This document shows positions 6,612-13,004 of a stretch of DNA of 24,840 nt, piece after piece. The stretch's first letter is position 1. Each line of letters opens with the position of its first letter. Made by a program: the position numbers and the translations under genes. This DNA is from Thermoanaerobacterales bacterium (GTDB lineage: Bacteria; Actinomycetota; Acidimicrobiia; Acidimicrobiales; JACDCH01): contig PKRH01000042.1 in the NCBI GenBank assembly GCA_017577565.1, positions 1 through 24,840 on the forward strand, read 5' to 3'. The notes under the pieces are model-generated. The model saw only the letters and a list, made by a program, of their open reading frames with translations, made no database searches and was not told the origin of the DNA.

Positions 6612-8120
6612 TCAGCCGACGGTGAAGTCGTAGGTGGCGGACTGGTCCTCGACGACGGAGCCGGTGTGCACCTCCGTCTCGCCGTCGACGGTGATCGTGA
6701 GCGTGTACTCGCCCGATCCGCAGTCCCCGCGGCCGACGGCCCAGCCGTGCACCTCGACGGTGTAGGTGCCGGACGGCGCCTCGCCCGAGGGCCAGTAGAC
6801 GTTCTCCACGCCGCCGTCGACGCCGTCGTCCATGCAGTTGACGTTCGAGTCGACGTCGAGCTCGCCGCCGCTCGGGGACGGCCCCCGGTCACCGAAGTAG
6901 ATCTCGTGGCCGGACGGCTCGTGGACGTGGAGGTCGAGGTCGGCGGTCGAGCTCCACTCGAGCGTGATCTGCACGTCGCCCGTGCCGAGGTCGCGCATGT
7001 TGGCGCCGTCGGAGCCGACCGGGCGCTCGATCAGACCGCCGTCGTCGACGTCGACGATGACGAACTCCTCGACGGTGTCGCCCGGCGTGATGGCGACCGC
7101 CTCGGCGGGGTCGAGCCCGGGCCAGGCGTCGTCGGGGTTCTGCGCGACCTCCTCGACCTCGAGGGCGCCGTCCGACCCGCCCTCCAGCGGCTCGGGCGGC
7201 AGCAGCGGGTTGCCGCAGTTGCACTTCACCCGGGGCACGCCGGTGTCGTCGACGAGCACCGCGGTGCCCGCCTGCAGCAGCGACTGGAACGGCCGGGCCT
7301 CGCCGTCGCGGTAGCCGTGGTTGGTCACCCGGGTGTCCCAGCGCAGGCGCACGGCGGTGAGGCCCCGCACGTAGGTCTCGATCTCGTCGACCTCGATGTC
7401 GAGCACCTCGGCCCAGGCCTCGGCCTTGTCCGCGTTCGCCTCGTCGGTGAGGAAGTCGATGAGCTGCTCGACGTCGCAGACCTGGGTGTCCCGGCTGCCG
7501 CCGAAGATGGCGGGGTCGGAGCCGGTCACGACCGAGCCGGCGAGGTGGGTGTCGACCTGCTCGACCCGGGGGTCGGGGACCTCGTCGGTGACCACCAGGT
7601 CGGCGAAGACGGCGCCGGCCTGCTCGCCGACGTCGAGGTTGCCGGCGAAGTCGTCCTCCTGGACCCGGTCGATCGGCTCGAGCACGACCTCGGTGCCGTC
7701 GTCGCCGGAGGTGGCGACGAGGTAGACGGCGGTGCCGACCAGGCCGACGACGACGAAGATCGCGAGGACGAGCAGGAAGGTGCTGCGACCGCTCCCACGC
7801 GGGCGCCCCGGCGGCGGGAACCCGCCCGTGCCACCCGGCCCCGGGGGCGGACCGAAGCCGCCGGGCGGCGGGGGCGGGGGCGGCGGGCCACCGGGTGCGG
7901 GGCCGGACCCGGCCTTCGGCGGGCCGGACCCGGGTGGTGGCGGCGGCGGAGCGCTGCCGGGCGGCGGGTACGAGCCCGCCGGGGGCGGGGTGTCGGGGGA
8001 CGTCGGGCCCCCCTCGGGGGCCGGCGGCTCGCTCGCCGTCTCGGCGCCGAGCGGCCGCCCGCAGCCGGCGCAGGTCGACGCGCCGGGTGCGTTGGTCGTT
8101 CCACAGCTCGCACAGGTCAC
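6612..8120 (-). CDS. Zinc-ribbon, DUF6777 and YfaP-like membrane protein
   Basis: This 502-aa protein has four parts. Residues 3-20 form a CxxC-x10-CxxC zinc ribbon (TCASCGTTN...TCAGCG). Residues about 30-112 are a Pro/Gly-rich linker. Residues 113-137 are one membrane helix (STFLLVLAIFVVVGLVGTAVYLV). About 145-310 match DUF6777 (FGGSRDTQVCDVEQLIDFL, WAEVLDIEVDEIETYVRGL, VTNHGYRDGEARPFQSLLQAGTAVLVDD, RVKCNCGNPLLPP). From about 375 comes a YfaP/DUF2135-like beta domain (DLDLHVHEPSG, GGELDVD, ENVYWPSGEAPSGTYTVEVH). The ribbon would be cytoplasmic and the other two domains outside the membrane. The function is unknown. I start at GTG 8120, six bases after a -10-like CATGAT, so the protein begins at the ribbon; ATG 8135 in the same frame is the alternative. 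It is divergent from an S9 peptidase. Confidence 0.9.
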   Translation of the reverse strand: MTCASCGTTNAPGASTCAGCGRPLGAETASEPPAPEGGPTSPDTPPPAGSYPPPGSAPPPPPPGSGPPKAGSGPAPGGPPPPPPPPGGFGPPPGPGGTGGFPPPGRPRGSGRSTFLLVLAIFVVVGLVGTAVYLVATSGDDGTEVVLEPIDRVQEDDFAGNLDVGEQAGAVFADLVVTDEVPDPRVEQVDTHLAGSVVTGSDPAIFGGSRDTQVCDVEQLIDFLTDEANADKAEAWAEVLDIEVDEIETYVRGLTAVRLRWDTRVTNHGYRDGEARPFQSLLQAGTAVLVDDTGVPRVKCNCGNPLLPPEPLEGGSDGALEVEEVAQNPDDAWPGLDPAEAVAITPGDTVEEFVIVDVDDGGLIERPVGSDGANMRDLGTGDVQITLEWSSTADLDLHVHEPSGHEIYFGDRGPSPSGGELDVDSNVNCMDDGVDGGVENVYWPSGEAPSGTYTVEVHGWAVGRGDCGSGEYTLTITVDGETEVHTGSVVEDQSATYDFTVG

Positions 8121-8181
8121 TGGCGGATCATGCACGATCGCGGAGCCTCCATGGGCGCGCTGGCGGCCCGGGCGCCGCGGG

Positions 8182-8187
8182 TAGGGT
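8182..8187 (+). promoter_or_regulatory. -10 box of the leaderless S9 peptidase gene
   Basis: TAGGGT is followed by seven bases and then the ATG at 8195, so transcription should begin at or next to the start codon. There is no Shine-Dalgarno site. No clear -35 is seen. Confidence 0.55.
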
Positions 8188-8194
8188 CCGGCGC

Positions 8195-10216
8195 ATGGCG
8201 CCCTACGGTTCGTGGCCGACGCCCATCACGTCCGAGCTCGTGGTGCGGGCGGCTGCCGGGCTCGGTGCGGTCGTGCTCGACGGCGACGCCGTCGTCTGGT
8301 CGGAGCAGCGCCCCGAGGAGGGCGGCCGGACCCAGCTCGTGCGGCGCGCCCCGGACGGGACGACGACCGACCTCCTGCCGGCGGGCCTCGACGCCCGCAC
8401 GGCGGTGCACGAGTACGGCGGCGGTGCCTGGTGGGCGCGGGACGGGGTGGTCTGGTTCGTCCACTGGGCCGACCAGCGGCTGCGCCGGCTGGCGGACGGG
8501 GGCGAGCCCGAGCCGGTCACCCCGGAGCCGGACTCGCCCCGGGCCGACCGGTGGGCCGACGGCGACGTGCACCCGGGCGGCCGGTGGATGGCCGTGGTGC
8601 ACGAGCACCACCCGGCCGGGGGCGGGCCGGCGGACGTCGTCAACGAGGTCGCCCTGCTCGACGGCACCGGCGAGCTCCCGCCCCGGTCGCTCGTGCGGGG
8701 GCCCGACTTCGTCTCCGACCCCCGCTTCTCGCCCGACGGCCGGCGGCTGTGCTGGGTCCAGTGGTCCCACCCCGACATGCCGTGGGACGGCACCGAGCTC
8801 TGCGTCGCCGACCTGCACGACGGACCCGTCGGGCCGGGGCTGTCCCGCCCCGCCGTCGTGGCCGGCCGGCCCGACGCGGCGCCCGGCGGCGACGGCCGGG
8901 GCGAGTCGGTCGCCCAGCCCCGCTGGGCGCCGGACGGCTCCCTGTGGTTCGTCTCCGACCGGTCCGGGTGGTGGAACCTCTACCGCTGGGTGCCACCCGC
9001 CCCGGGCGCGCCGGCCCGGGAGGGCCGGGTCGAACCGGTGGTCGAGGTGGAGGCCGAGATCGGCGTGCCCCAGTGGGTGTTCGGCCAGTCCCGCTACGCC
9101 TTCCTCGACGGCGGCCGGGCCGTCTTCGCCTACACCCGTGACGGCCTCGACCACCTCGCCGTGCGGGCGGCGGACGGCACCGTCCACGACCTCGACCTGC
9201 CCTACACCGCGATCTCGTCGGTGGAGGCGGCGGGCGACGCGGTCGTGTTCGTCGGTGCCTCGCCCGTCGCCGAGCCCGCCGTCGTGCGCCTGCGGCTGGA
9301 CGGCGTCGCCCTCGCCGGCGAGCCCGAGGTGCTGCGGCCGCCCCGCGACCTCGGCCTCGACCCGGCCTGGTTCTCGTTCCCCGAGCCGATCGACTTCCCG
9401 ACGAGCGGCGGCCGGACCGCCCACGGGCTCTTCTACCCGCCGACCAACCCCGAGGTGACGCCGCCCGAGGGCGAGCTGCCGCCGCTGCTCGTCCTGATCC
9501 ACGGCGGGCCGACGTCCGCCGCCCGCCCGATGCTGCAGCTCCGCACCCAGTACTGGACCAGCCGCGGCTTCGCGGTCGTCGACGTCAACTACGGCGGCTC
9601 CACCGGCTACGGGCGCGCCTACCGCAACCAGCTCCGGGGCGCCTGGGGCGTCGTCGACGTCGACGACTGCGAGGCGGCCGCCCGGTGGCTGGCCGAGCAG
9701 GGCCGGGTCGACCCCGACCGCCTCTGCATCCGGGGAGGCTCGGCCGGCGGGTACACGACCCTGGCGGCGCTCGCCTTCCGCGACACGTTCGCCGCCGGTG
9801 CCAGCCACTACGGGGTGGCCGACCTCGAGGCGCTGGCCACCGAGACCCACAAGTTCGAGAGCCGCTACCTCGACAGCCTGATCGGGCCCTACCCGCAGCG
9901 GCGCGACCTCTACGTCGAGCGCTCGCCCATCCACCACCTGGAGGGCTTCGACCGGCCGCTCATCGTCCTGCAGGGGCTCGAGGACGAGGTCGTGCCGCCC
10001 AACCAGGCGGAGATGATCGTCGACGCCCTGCGGGCCAAGGGGGTGCCGGTCGCCTACGTGCCCTTCGAGGGCGAGCAGCACGGCTTCCGGCGGGCGGAGA
10101 ACATCCGCCGGGCCCTCGACGCCGAGCTGTCGTTCTACGCCCAGGTCTTCGGGTTCGACCTGCCGCCGGAGGAGGGCATCGAGCCGGTCGTGGTGGAGAA
10201 CCTCCCGCCCCGCTGA
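8195..10216 (+). CDS. S9-family serine peptidase (prolyl oligopeptidase / acylaminoacyl peptidase type)
   Basis: The 673-aa protein has an N-terminal WD/PD40-like beta-propeller (about residues 20-410, with repeated FSPDGRRLCWVQW and WAPDGSLWFVSDRSG strands). It is followed by an alpha/beta-hydrolase domain with LVLIHGGPTS (oxyanion region), GGSTGYGRAYRNQL, the nucleophile elbow GGSAGG (S516), the acid in GLEDEVVPP (D597) and the base in EQHGF (H629). The triad is complete. S9 enzymes of this layout cleave short peptides or acylated amino acids after the propeller filters access. No signal peptide is visible, so it is likely cytosolic. The ATG at 8195 fits a leaderless start (TAGGGT seven bases upstream); an in-frame upstream extension lacks any family sequence. 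It is divergent from the DUF6777 gene. The natural substrate is unknown. Confidence 0.95.
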   Translation: MAPYGSWPTPITSELVVRAAAGLGAVVLDGDAVVWSEQRPEEGGRTQLVRRAPDGTTTDLLPAGLDARTAVHEYGGGAWWARDGVVWFVHWADQRLRRLADGGEPEPVTPEPDSPRADRWADGDVHPGGRWMAVVHEHHPAGGGPADVVNEVALLDGTGELPPRSLVRGPDFVSDPRFSPDGRRLCWVQWSHPDMPWDGTELCVADLHDGPVGPGLSRPAVVAGRPDAAPGGDGRGESVAQPRWAPDGSLWFVSDRSGWWNLYRWVPPAPGAPAREGRVEPVVEVEAEIGVPQWVFGQSRYAFLDGGRAVFAYTRDGLDHLAVRAADGTVHDLDLPYTAISSVEAAGDAVVFVGASPVAEPAVVRLRLDGVALAGEPEVLRPPRDLGLDPAWFSFPEPIDFPTSGGRTAHGLFYPPTNPEVTPPEGELPPLLVLIHGGPTSAARPMLQLRTQYWTSRGFAVVDVNYGGSTGYGRAYRNQLRGAWGVVDVDDCEAAARWLAEQGRVDPDRLCIRGGSAGGYTTLAALAFRDTFAAGASHYGVADLEALATETHKFESRYLDSLIGPYPQRRDLYVERSPIHHLEGFDRPLIVLQGLEDEVVPPNQAEMIVDALRAKGVPVAYVPFEGEQHGFRRAENIRRALDAELSFYAQVFGFDLPPEEGIEPVVVENLPPR

Positions 10217-10292
10217 TCGGCGCGGCCGCCGGTCCGCCCGCGGCCTCGCTGCGCGGTGTGCCCTGAGACGGGCGTCACGGCGGCGGCCCGGG

Positions 10293-10307
10293 TGGGCAAC
10301 CTGCCCA
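10293..10307 (+). repeat. Short inverted repeat upstream of serA
   Basis: TGGGCA-ACC-TGCCCA is a perfect 6-bp inverted repeat with a 3-base centre in the 173-bp gap between the S9 peptidase and serA. It could be the stem of a weak terminator for the peptidase gene or an operator for serA, about 85 bases upstream. Nothing else in the gap was recognised. Confidence 0.3.
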
Positions 10308-10389
10308 GCGTCGCCGGCCCGTGAGGGCGCCGGACGTCACGCGGCGCCGTCTGGCGGACGTTCGGCGGGCCCGGCCACACTGGCACGCG

Positions 10390-11952
10390 ATGGCTCGCAT
10401 CCTCGTGACCGAGAAGATCGCCGACGCCGGGCTCCAGCGGCTCCGCGACGCCGGCCACGTGGTCGACGTCCGCCTGGGGCTGTCCCCCGAGGAGCTGATC
10501 GGCGTCGTGCCGGGCGCCGCGGCGCTCGTCATCCGCTCGGCCACGAAGGTGACGCGCGAGGTGCTGGAGGCGGGCACCGACCTGGTCGTCGTGGGTCGGG
10601 CCGGCATCGGGCTCGACAACGTCGACGTCGAGGCGGCGACCGAGCGGGGGATCATCGTCGCCAACGCGCCGCAGTCGAACATCCTCACGACGGCCGAGCA
10701 CACGATGGCGATGCTGCTCGCCCAGGCGCGCAACATCCCCCAGGCCCACGCGGCGCTGATCAGCGGGCGCTGGGAGCGCTCGCGGTGGGAGGGCGTCGAG
10801 CTCGCCGACAAGACGCTCGGCATCGTCGGCCTCGGCCGCATCGGCAAGCTGGTCGCCCAGCGGGCCCACGCGTTCGGCATGCGGATCGTGGCCCACGACC
10901 CGTTCGTCGACCCCGAGCGGGCCCGTCAGCTCGGCATCGAGATGACCAGCCTCGAGCGGCTGGTCGAGATCAGCGACTTCCTGACCCTGCACGTCACGAA
11001 GACGCCCGAGACGATCAACCTCATCGACCGCGACCTCCTGGCCCGGGCCAAGCCGGGCATCCGCATCATCAACGTGTCGCGCGGGGGCGTCATCGACGAG
11101 GAGGCGCTGGCCGAGGCCATCCGGGTCGGCCACGTCGGGGGCGCGGCGATCGACGTGTTCGCCGAGGAGCCGACGACCGAGTCGCCGCTGTTCGAGCTGC
11201 CCAACGTCGTGGTCACCCCCCACCTCGGCGCCAGCACCCGTGAGGCGCAGGACAAGGCCGGCATCACGATCGCCGAGCAGGTCGTGCTGGCCCTCGAGGG
11301 CGAGTTCGTGCCGTTCGCCGTGAACGTCGCCGCCGCCGAGGCGTCGGAGACGGTGCGCCACTTCCTGCCCCTGGCCGAGCGCCTGGGGCAGATCTACACG
11401 GCGCTCACCGAGCAGGTGCCGAAGGTGCTCGAGATCGAGTACGCCGGCCAGATCGCCGACTCCGACACCCGGATCCTCACCCTGTCGGTGCTGAAGGGCG
11501 TGTTCGGCGCGGTGACCGACGAGCCGGTGTCCTACGTCAACGCGCCCCGCATCGCGGCCGAGCGGGGCGTCGAGGTGCGGGACACGTCGACGGCCACCGC
11601 CCACGACTACGTCAACCTGATCACGATCTCCGGCGGCGGGCACAGCATCGCCGGCACGCTCGTGGGGCTGCGGGGCGATCCCCGCATCGTCCAGCTCGAC
11701 GGCCACACCATCGACCTGCCGCCTGCCGAGCACATGCTCGTCGTCCGCAACGAGGACCGGCCGGGCATGATCGCCCACGTCGCCGGCGTGCTCAGCGAGG
11801 CCGGGGTCAACATCGACGACATGCACCTCGGCCGCTCGGCCCGGGGCGAGGCGGCGCTGCAGGTCATCGCCACCGACCGCTCGGTGCCCCCCGAGGTCCA
11901 GGAGCGCATCCGGGCCGGTGAGGGCATCGTGTCGGTCCACGCCATCGGCTGA
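10390..11952 (+). CDS. serA: D-3-phosphoglycerate dehydrogenase (long ASB/ACT form)
   Basis: SerA oxidises 3-phosphoglycerate to 3-phosphohydroxypyruvate with NAD+, the committed step of serine synthesis. The 520-aa length is that of the mycobacterial type, which carries an intervening (ASB) domain and a C-terminal ACT domain. Seen in order: GRAGIGLDNVD; the NAD fold GLGRIG (147-152); the catalytic set R231 (INVSRGG), E260 (AEEP) and H278 (TPHLGAST); an ASB region about 305-440; and an ACT domain from about 445 (MLVVRNEDRPGMIAHVAGVL...GVNIDDMHLGR). The ACT domain is the usual site of serine feedback. I choose ATG 10390: the family begins MARILVTEKI, and a -10-like CACACT ends eight bases before it. 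An in-frame GTG at 10321 would add 23 residues unlike the family. Confidence 0.97.
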   Translation: MARILVTEKIADAGLQRLRDAGHVVDVRLGLSPEELIGVVPGAAALVIRSATKVTREVLEAGTDLVVVGRAGIGLDNVDVEAATERGIIVANAPQSNILTTAEHTMAMLLAQARNIPQAHAALISGRWERSRWEGVELADKTLGIVGLGRIGKLVAQRAHAFGMRIVAHDPFVDPERARQLGIEMTSLERLVEISDFLTLHVTKTPETINLIDRDLLARAKPGIRIINVSRGGVIDEEALAEAIRVGHVGGAAIDVFAEEPTTESPLFELPNVVVTPHLGASTREAQDKAGITIAEQVVLALEGEFVPFAVNVAAAEASETVRHFLPLAERLGQIYTALTEQVPKVLEIEYAGQIADSDTRILTLSVLKGVFGAVTDEPVSYVNAPRIAAERGVEVRDTSTATAHDYVNLITISGGGHSIAGTLVGLRGDPRIVQLDGHTIDLPPAEHMLVVRNEDRPGMIAHVAGVLSEAGVNIDDMHLGRSARGEAALQVIATDRSVPPEVQERIRAGEGIVSVHAIG

Positions 11953-11971
11953 CCGGGCCGGCGCCCGCCGC

Positions 11972-11997
11972 GGTGCGCGGCGGGGCCGCCGCGCACC
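11972..11997. terminator. Bidirectional GC palindrome between convergent genes
   Basis: Two perfect 12-nt arms with a 2-nt centre lie 20 bases after the serA stop and 66 bases before the stop of the opposite-strand Lys/Ala-rich gene. As RNA it would form a hairpin from either strand. No U tract. Confidence 0.55.
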
Positions 11998-12063
11998 CCG
12001 ACGGCGGCGGCGTCCCCCGGCGGCCGGTCCGGCGGCGGGGCTCGGCCCTGCGCCCCGGCGGGC

Positions 12064-12723
12064 TCAGCCCTCGGCCGGACCGGTGCCCTCGGCGGGCGGC
12101 TCGTCCCCGGCGGCCGGCCGGTCGGTCGGCGCACCCGGCTCGGTGCCGGCCGGCGTCGACCCCGCCGGTGCCGTCCCGCCCTCGCCGGCGGCCTCCGGTG
12201 CGCTGGTCTCCGGCGCGGCCGCCTTCTTGGTGGCGGACCTCTTCGTGGTCGCCTTCTTGGCGGTGGTCTTCCTGGCCGCCGTCTTCTTGGCCGCGGCCTT
12301 CTTCGCCGTCGACCGCTCGGCCGCCTTCTTCGTCGTCGACGCCTTCTTGGCGGCGGTCTTCCTCGTGGTCGCCTTCTTGGCCCCGGCCTTCTTGGCGGCG
12401 GCCTTCGGCGGCGTCGCCTCCTCGGCCGTGGCCGTCGTCGCCGGTGCCCGCTCGGCGGCGGGCGGCTCGGCGGGGGTCTCGCCGGTCGCCGGCCCCGCGG
12501 CGGGCTCGGCGGACGGCGGCTCGGCCGGTGCCCCGGTGCCCCCGGCGGCCGGCCCGGCCGTCGTGGCCGGTGCGGCCGGCGGGCCGGTGGTGGACGTCCG
12601 TCCGGCGGTGTCGCCGGGGCCGGGCGAGGTGGACGGGGGCCGGCGCAGCACGCGGAGCAGCACCTGGACGGCACCGACCACGACGAGCAGCAGGCCCACG
12701 CGGCGAAGGAGTCGGCGGATCAC
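12064..12723 (-). CDS. Small membrane-anchored protein with Lys/Ala-rich, histone H1-like segment
   Basis: I do not recognise a named family. The 219-aa protein starts with a basic segment (IRRLLRR) and one hydrophobic helix (about residues 9-26, GLLLVVVGAVQVLL). A Pro/Ala/Thr linker follows, then a Lys/Ala/Thr-rich stretch (about 106-169) of repeated AAKKA, TTRKT and TAKKA units like the tails of histone H1-like proteins and actinobacterial HupB. It ends in an acidic Pro/Glu/Ala tail. Lys/Ala tails usually bind nucleic acid or other polyanions. A membrane anchor before one is unusual, and could tether DNA or, if outside, bind cell-wall polymers. I start at GTG 12723 because TAGCCT ends eight bases upstream (leaderless) and the helix then begins the protein; an in-frame ATG at 12798 would run back into the leu promoter. 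It is divergent from the leu attenuator. Confidence 0.75.
   Translation of the reverse strand: MIRRLLRRVGLLLVVVGAVQVLLRVLRRPPSTSPGPGDTAGRTSTTGPPAAPATTAGPAAGGTGAPAEPPSAEPAAGPATGETPAEPPAAERAPATTATAEEATPPKAAAKKAGAKKATTRKTAAKKASTTKKAAERSTAKKAAAKKTAARKTTAKKATTKRSATKKAAAPETSAPEAAGEGGTAPAGSTPAGTEPGAPTDRPAAGDEPPAEGTGPAEG
12218..12408 (-). repeat. Degenerate tandem repeat encoding the Lys/Ala-rich segment
   Basis: Imperfect repeats of about 12-18 bases, read on the plus strand as variants of gccttcttggc, encode alternating KKA and TAKK units. Low-complexity coding repeats like this expand and shrink readily, so length variation between strains is expected. Confidence 0.7.
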
Positions 12724-12731
12724 GCCGTGCG

Positions 12732-12751
12732 AGGCTAACGCCCCGGGGCGT
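12732..12751 (-). promoter_or_regulatory. -10 box and abutting 14-bp palindrome of the Lys/Ala-rich protein gene
   Basis: TAGCCT (12737-12732) ends eight bases before the GTG at 12723. Directly upstream is the perfect palindrome ACGCCCCGGGGCGT (12738-12751), which lies where a regulator would touch the spacer of this promoter and is also 18 bases from the -35 of the divergent leu promoter. Confidence 0.4.
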
Positions 12752-12768
12752 GTCGGGTCGGCTCGGCC

Positions 12769-12798
12769 TTGACGCCGGCACCGGGGCTCCGGCAGCAT
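12769..12798 (+). promoter_or_regulatory. Promoter of the leuA leader and leuA
   Basis: TTGACG (12769-12774) and CAGCAT (12793-12798) are spaced by 18 bases, the best -35/-10 pair in the window. The expected transcript start is at or next to the ATG of the leader peptide (12806), making the leader leaderless. Confidence 0.65.
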
Positions 12799-12805
12799 TG
12801 CCCCG

Positions 12806-12841
12806 ATGCGCCTGCAGACCGCCGGCCTTCTCCTTACCTAG
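12806..12841 (+). CDS. leuA leader peptide (11 aa, leucine-rich)
   Basis: A 12-codon frame encodes MRLQTAGLLLT and a TAG stop. Four of eleven residues are leucine, and three are consecutive (CTT CTC CTT). CTT is uncommon in this G/C-ending codon usage, so scarce leucyl-tRNA would slow the ribosome there. It lies between a strong promoter and a hairpin plus terminator upstream of leuA, exactly as in leucine attenuators of other bacteria. The start follows the -10 box by seven bases, so translation begins at the 5' end of the RNA. It probably has no function as a protein. Confidence comes from the combination of leucine run, location and terminator rather than from similarity. Confidence 0.8.
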   Translation: MRLQTAGLLLT

Positions 12842-12842
12842 A

Positions 12843-12869
12843 GGCGAGCGCCCCACATAGGCGCTCGCC
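12843..12869 (+). promoter_or_regulatory. leuA attenuator, first hairpin
   Basis: Perfect 10-bp arms GGCGAGCGCC and GGCGCTCGCC with a 7-nt loop begin one base after the leader stop codon. A ribosome held at the leucine codons or at the stop would reach into the 5' arm, so its position could change folding of the RNA downstream. Confidence 0.65.
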
Positions 12870-12870
12870 C

Positions 12871-12910
12871 AGCCTCCTGTGCCGTTCCGGCCAGGAGGCT
12901 TTTGAGTTTT
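12871..12910 (+). terminator. leuA attenuator terminator
   Basis: AGCCTCCTG (12871-12879) pairs perfectly with CAGGAGGCT (12892-12900). Three further bp (GCC/GGC) stack inside around a 5-nt loop, and a T-rich tail, TTTTGAGTTTT, follows. This is the only hairpin in the window with a U tract. Lying 95 bases before leuA, it must be read through for leuA to be expressed. Confidence 0.8.
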
Positions 12911-13004
12911 CCGGCGGCAGCCGGGGGCCGGCGCGCAGGCCATCTGACCGAGCGACACCCAACCAACCCAACCGGACCGACCAGACCGAGAGAGCGAGCG
13001 AGCG
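12911..13004 (+). other. leuA 5' untranslated segment, low complexity
   Basis: After the attenuator the RNA passes through a stretch rich in ccaacc-like units (about 12957-12974) and then gagcgagcgagcg (about 12992-13004) directly before the leuA ATG. There is no good Shine-Dalgarno site, only GAGAGAG. The second half, being A/C-rich then purine-rich, should stay unfolded, which may help ribosome entry. Confidence 0.5.

Noticed and set aside
10321..10389. An in-frame GTG start 69 bases upstream of the chosen serA start.
   Set aside because: The added residues are unlike SerA, and a -10-like box lies between the two starts, eight bases before the ATG.
12911..13004. T-box or other riboswitch in the leuA leader.
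   Set aside because: No T-box sequence or specifier-loop layout is seen; the leader peptide with a leucine run explains the terminator better.
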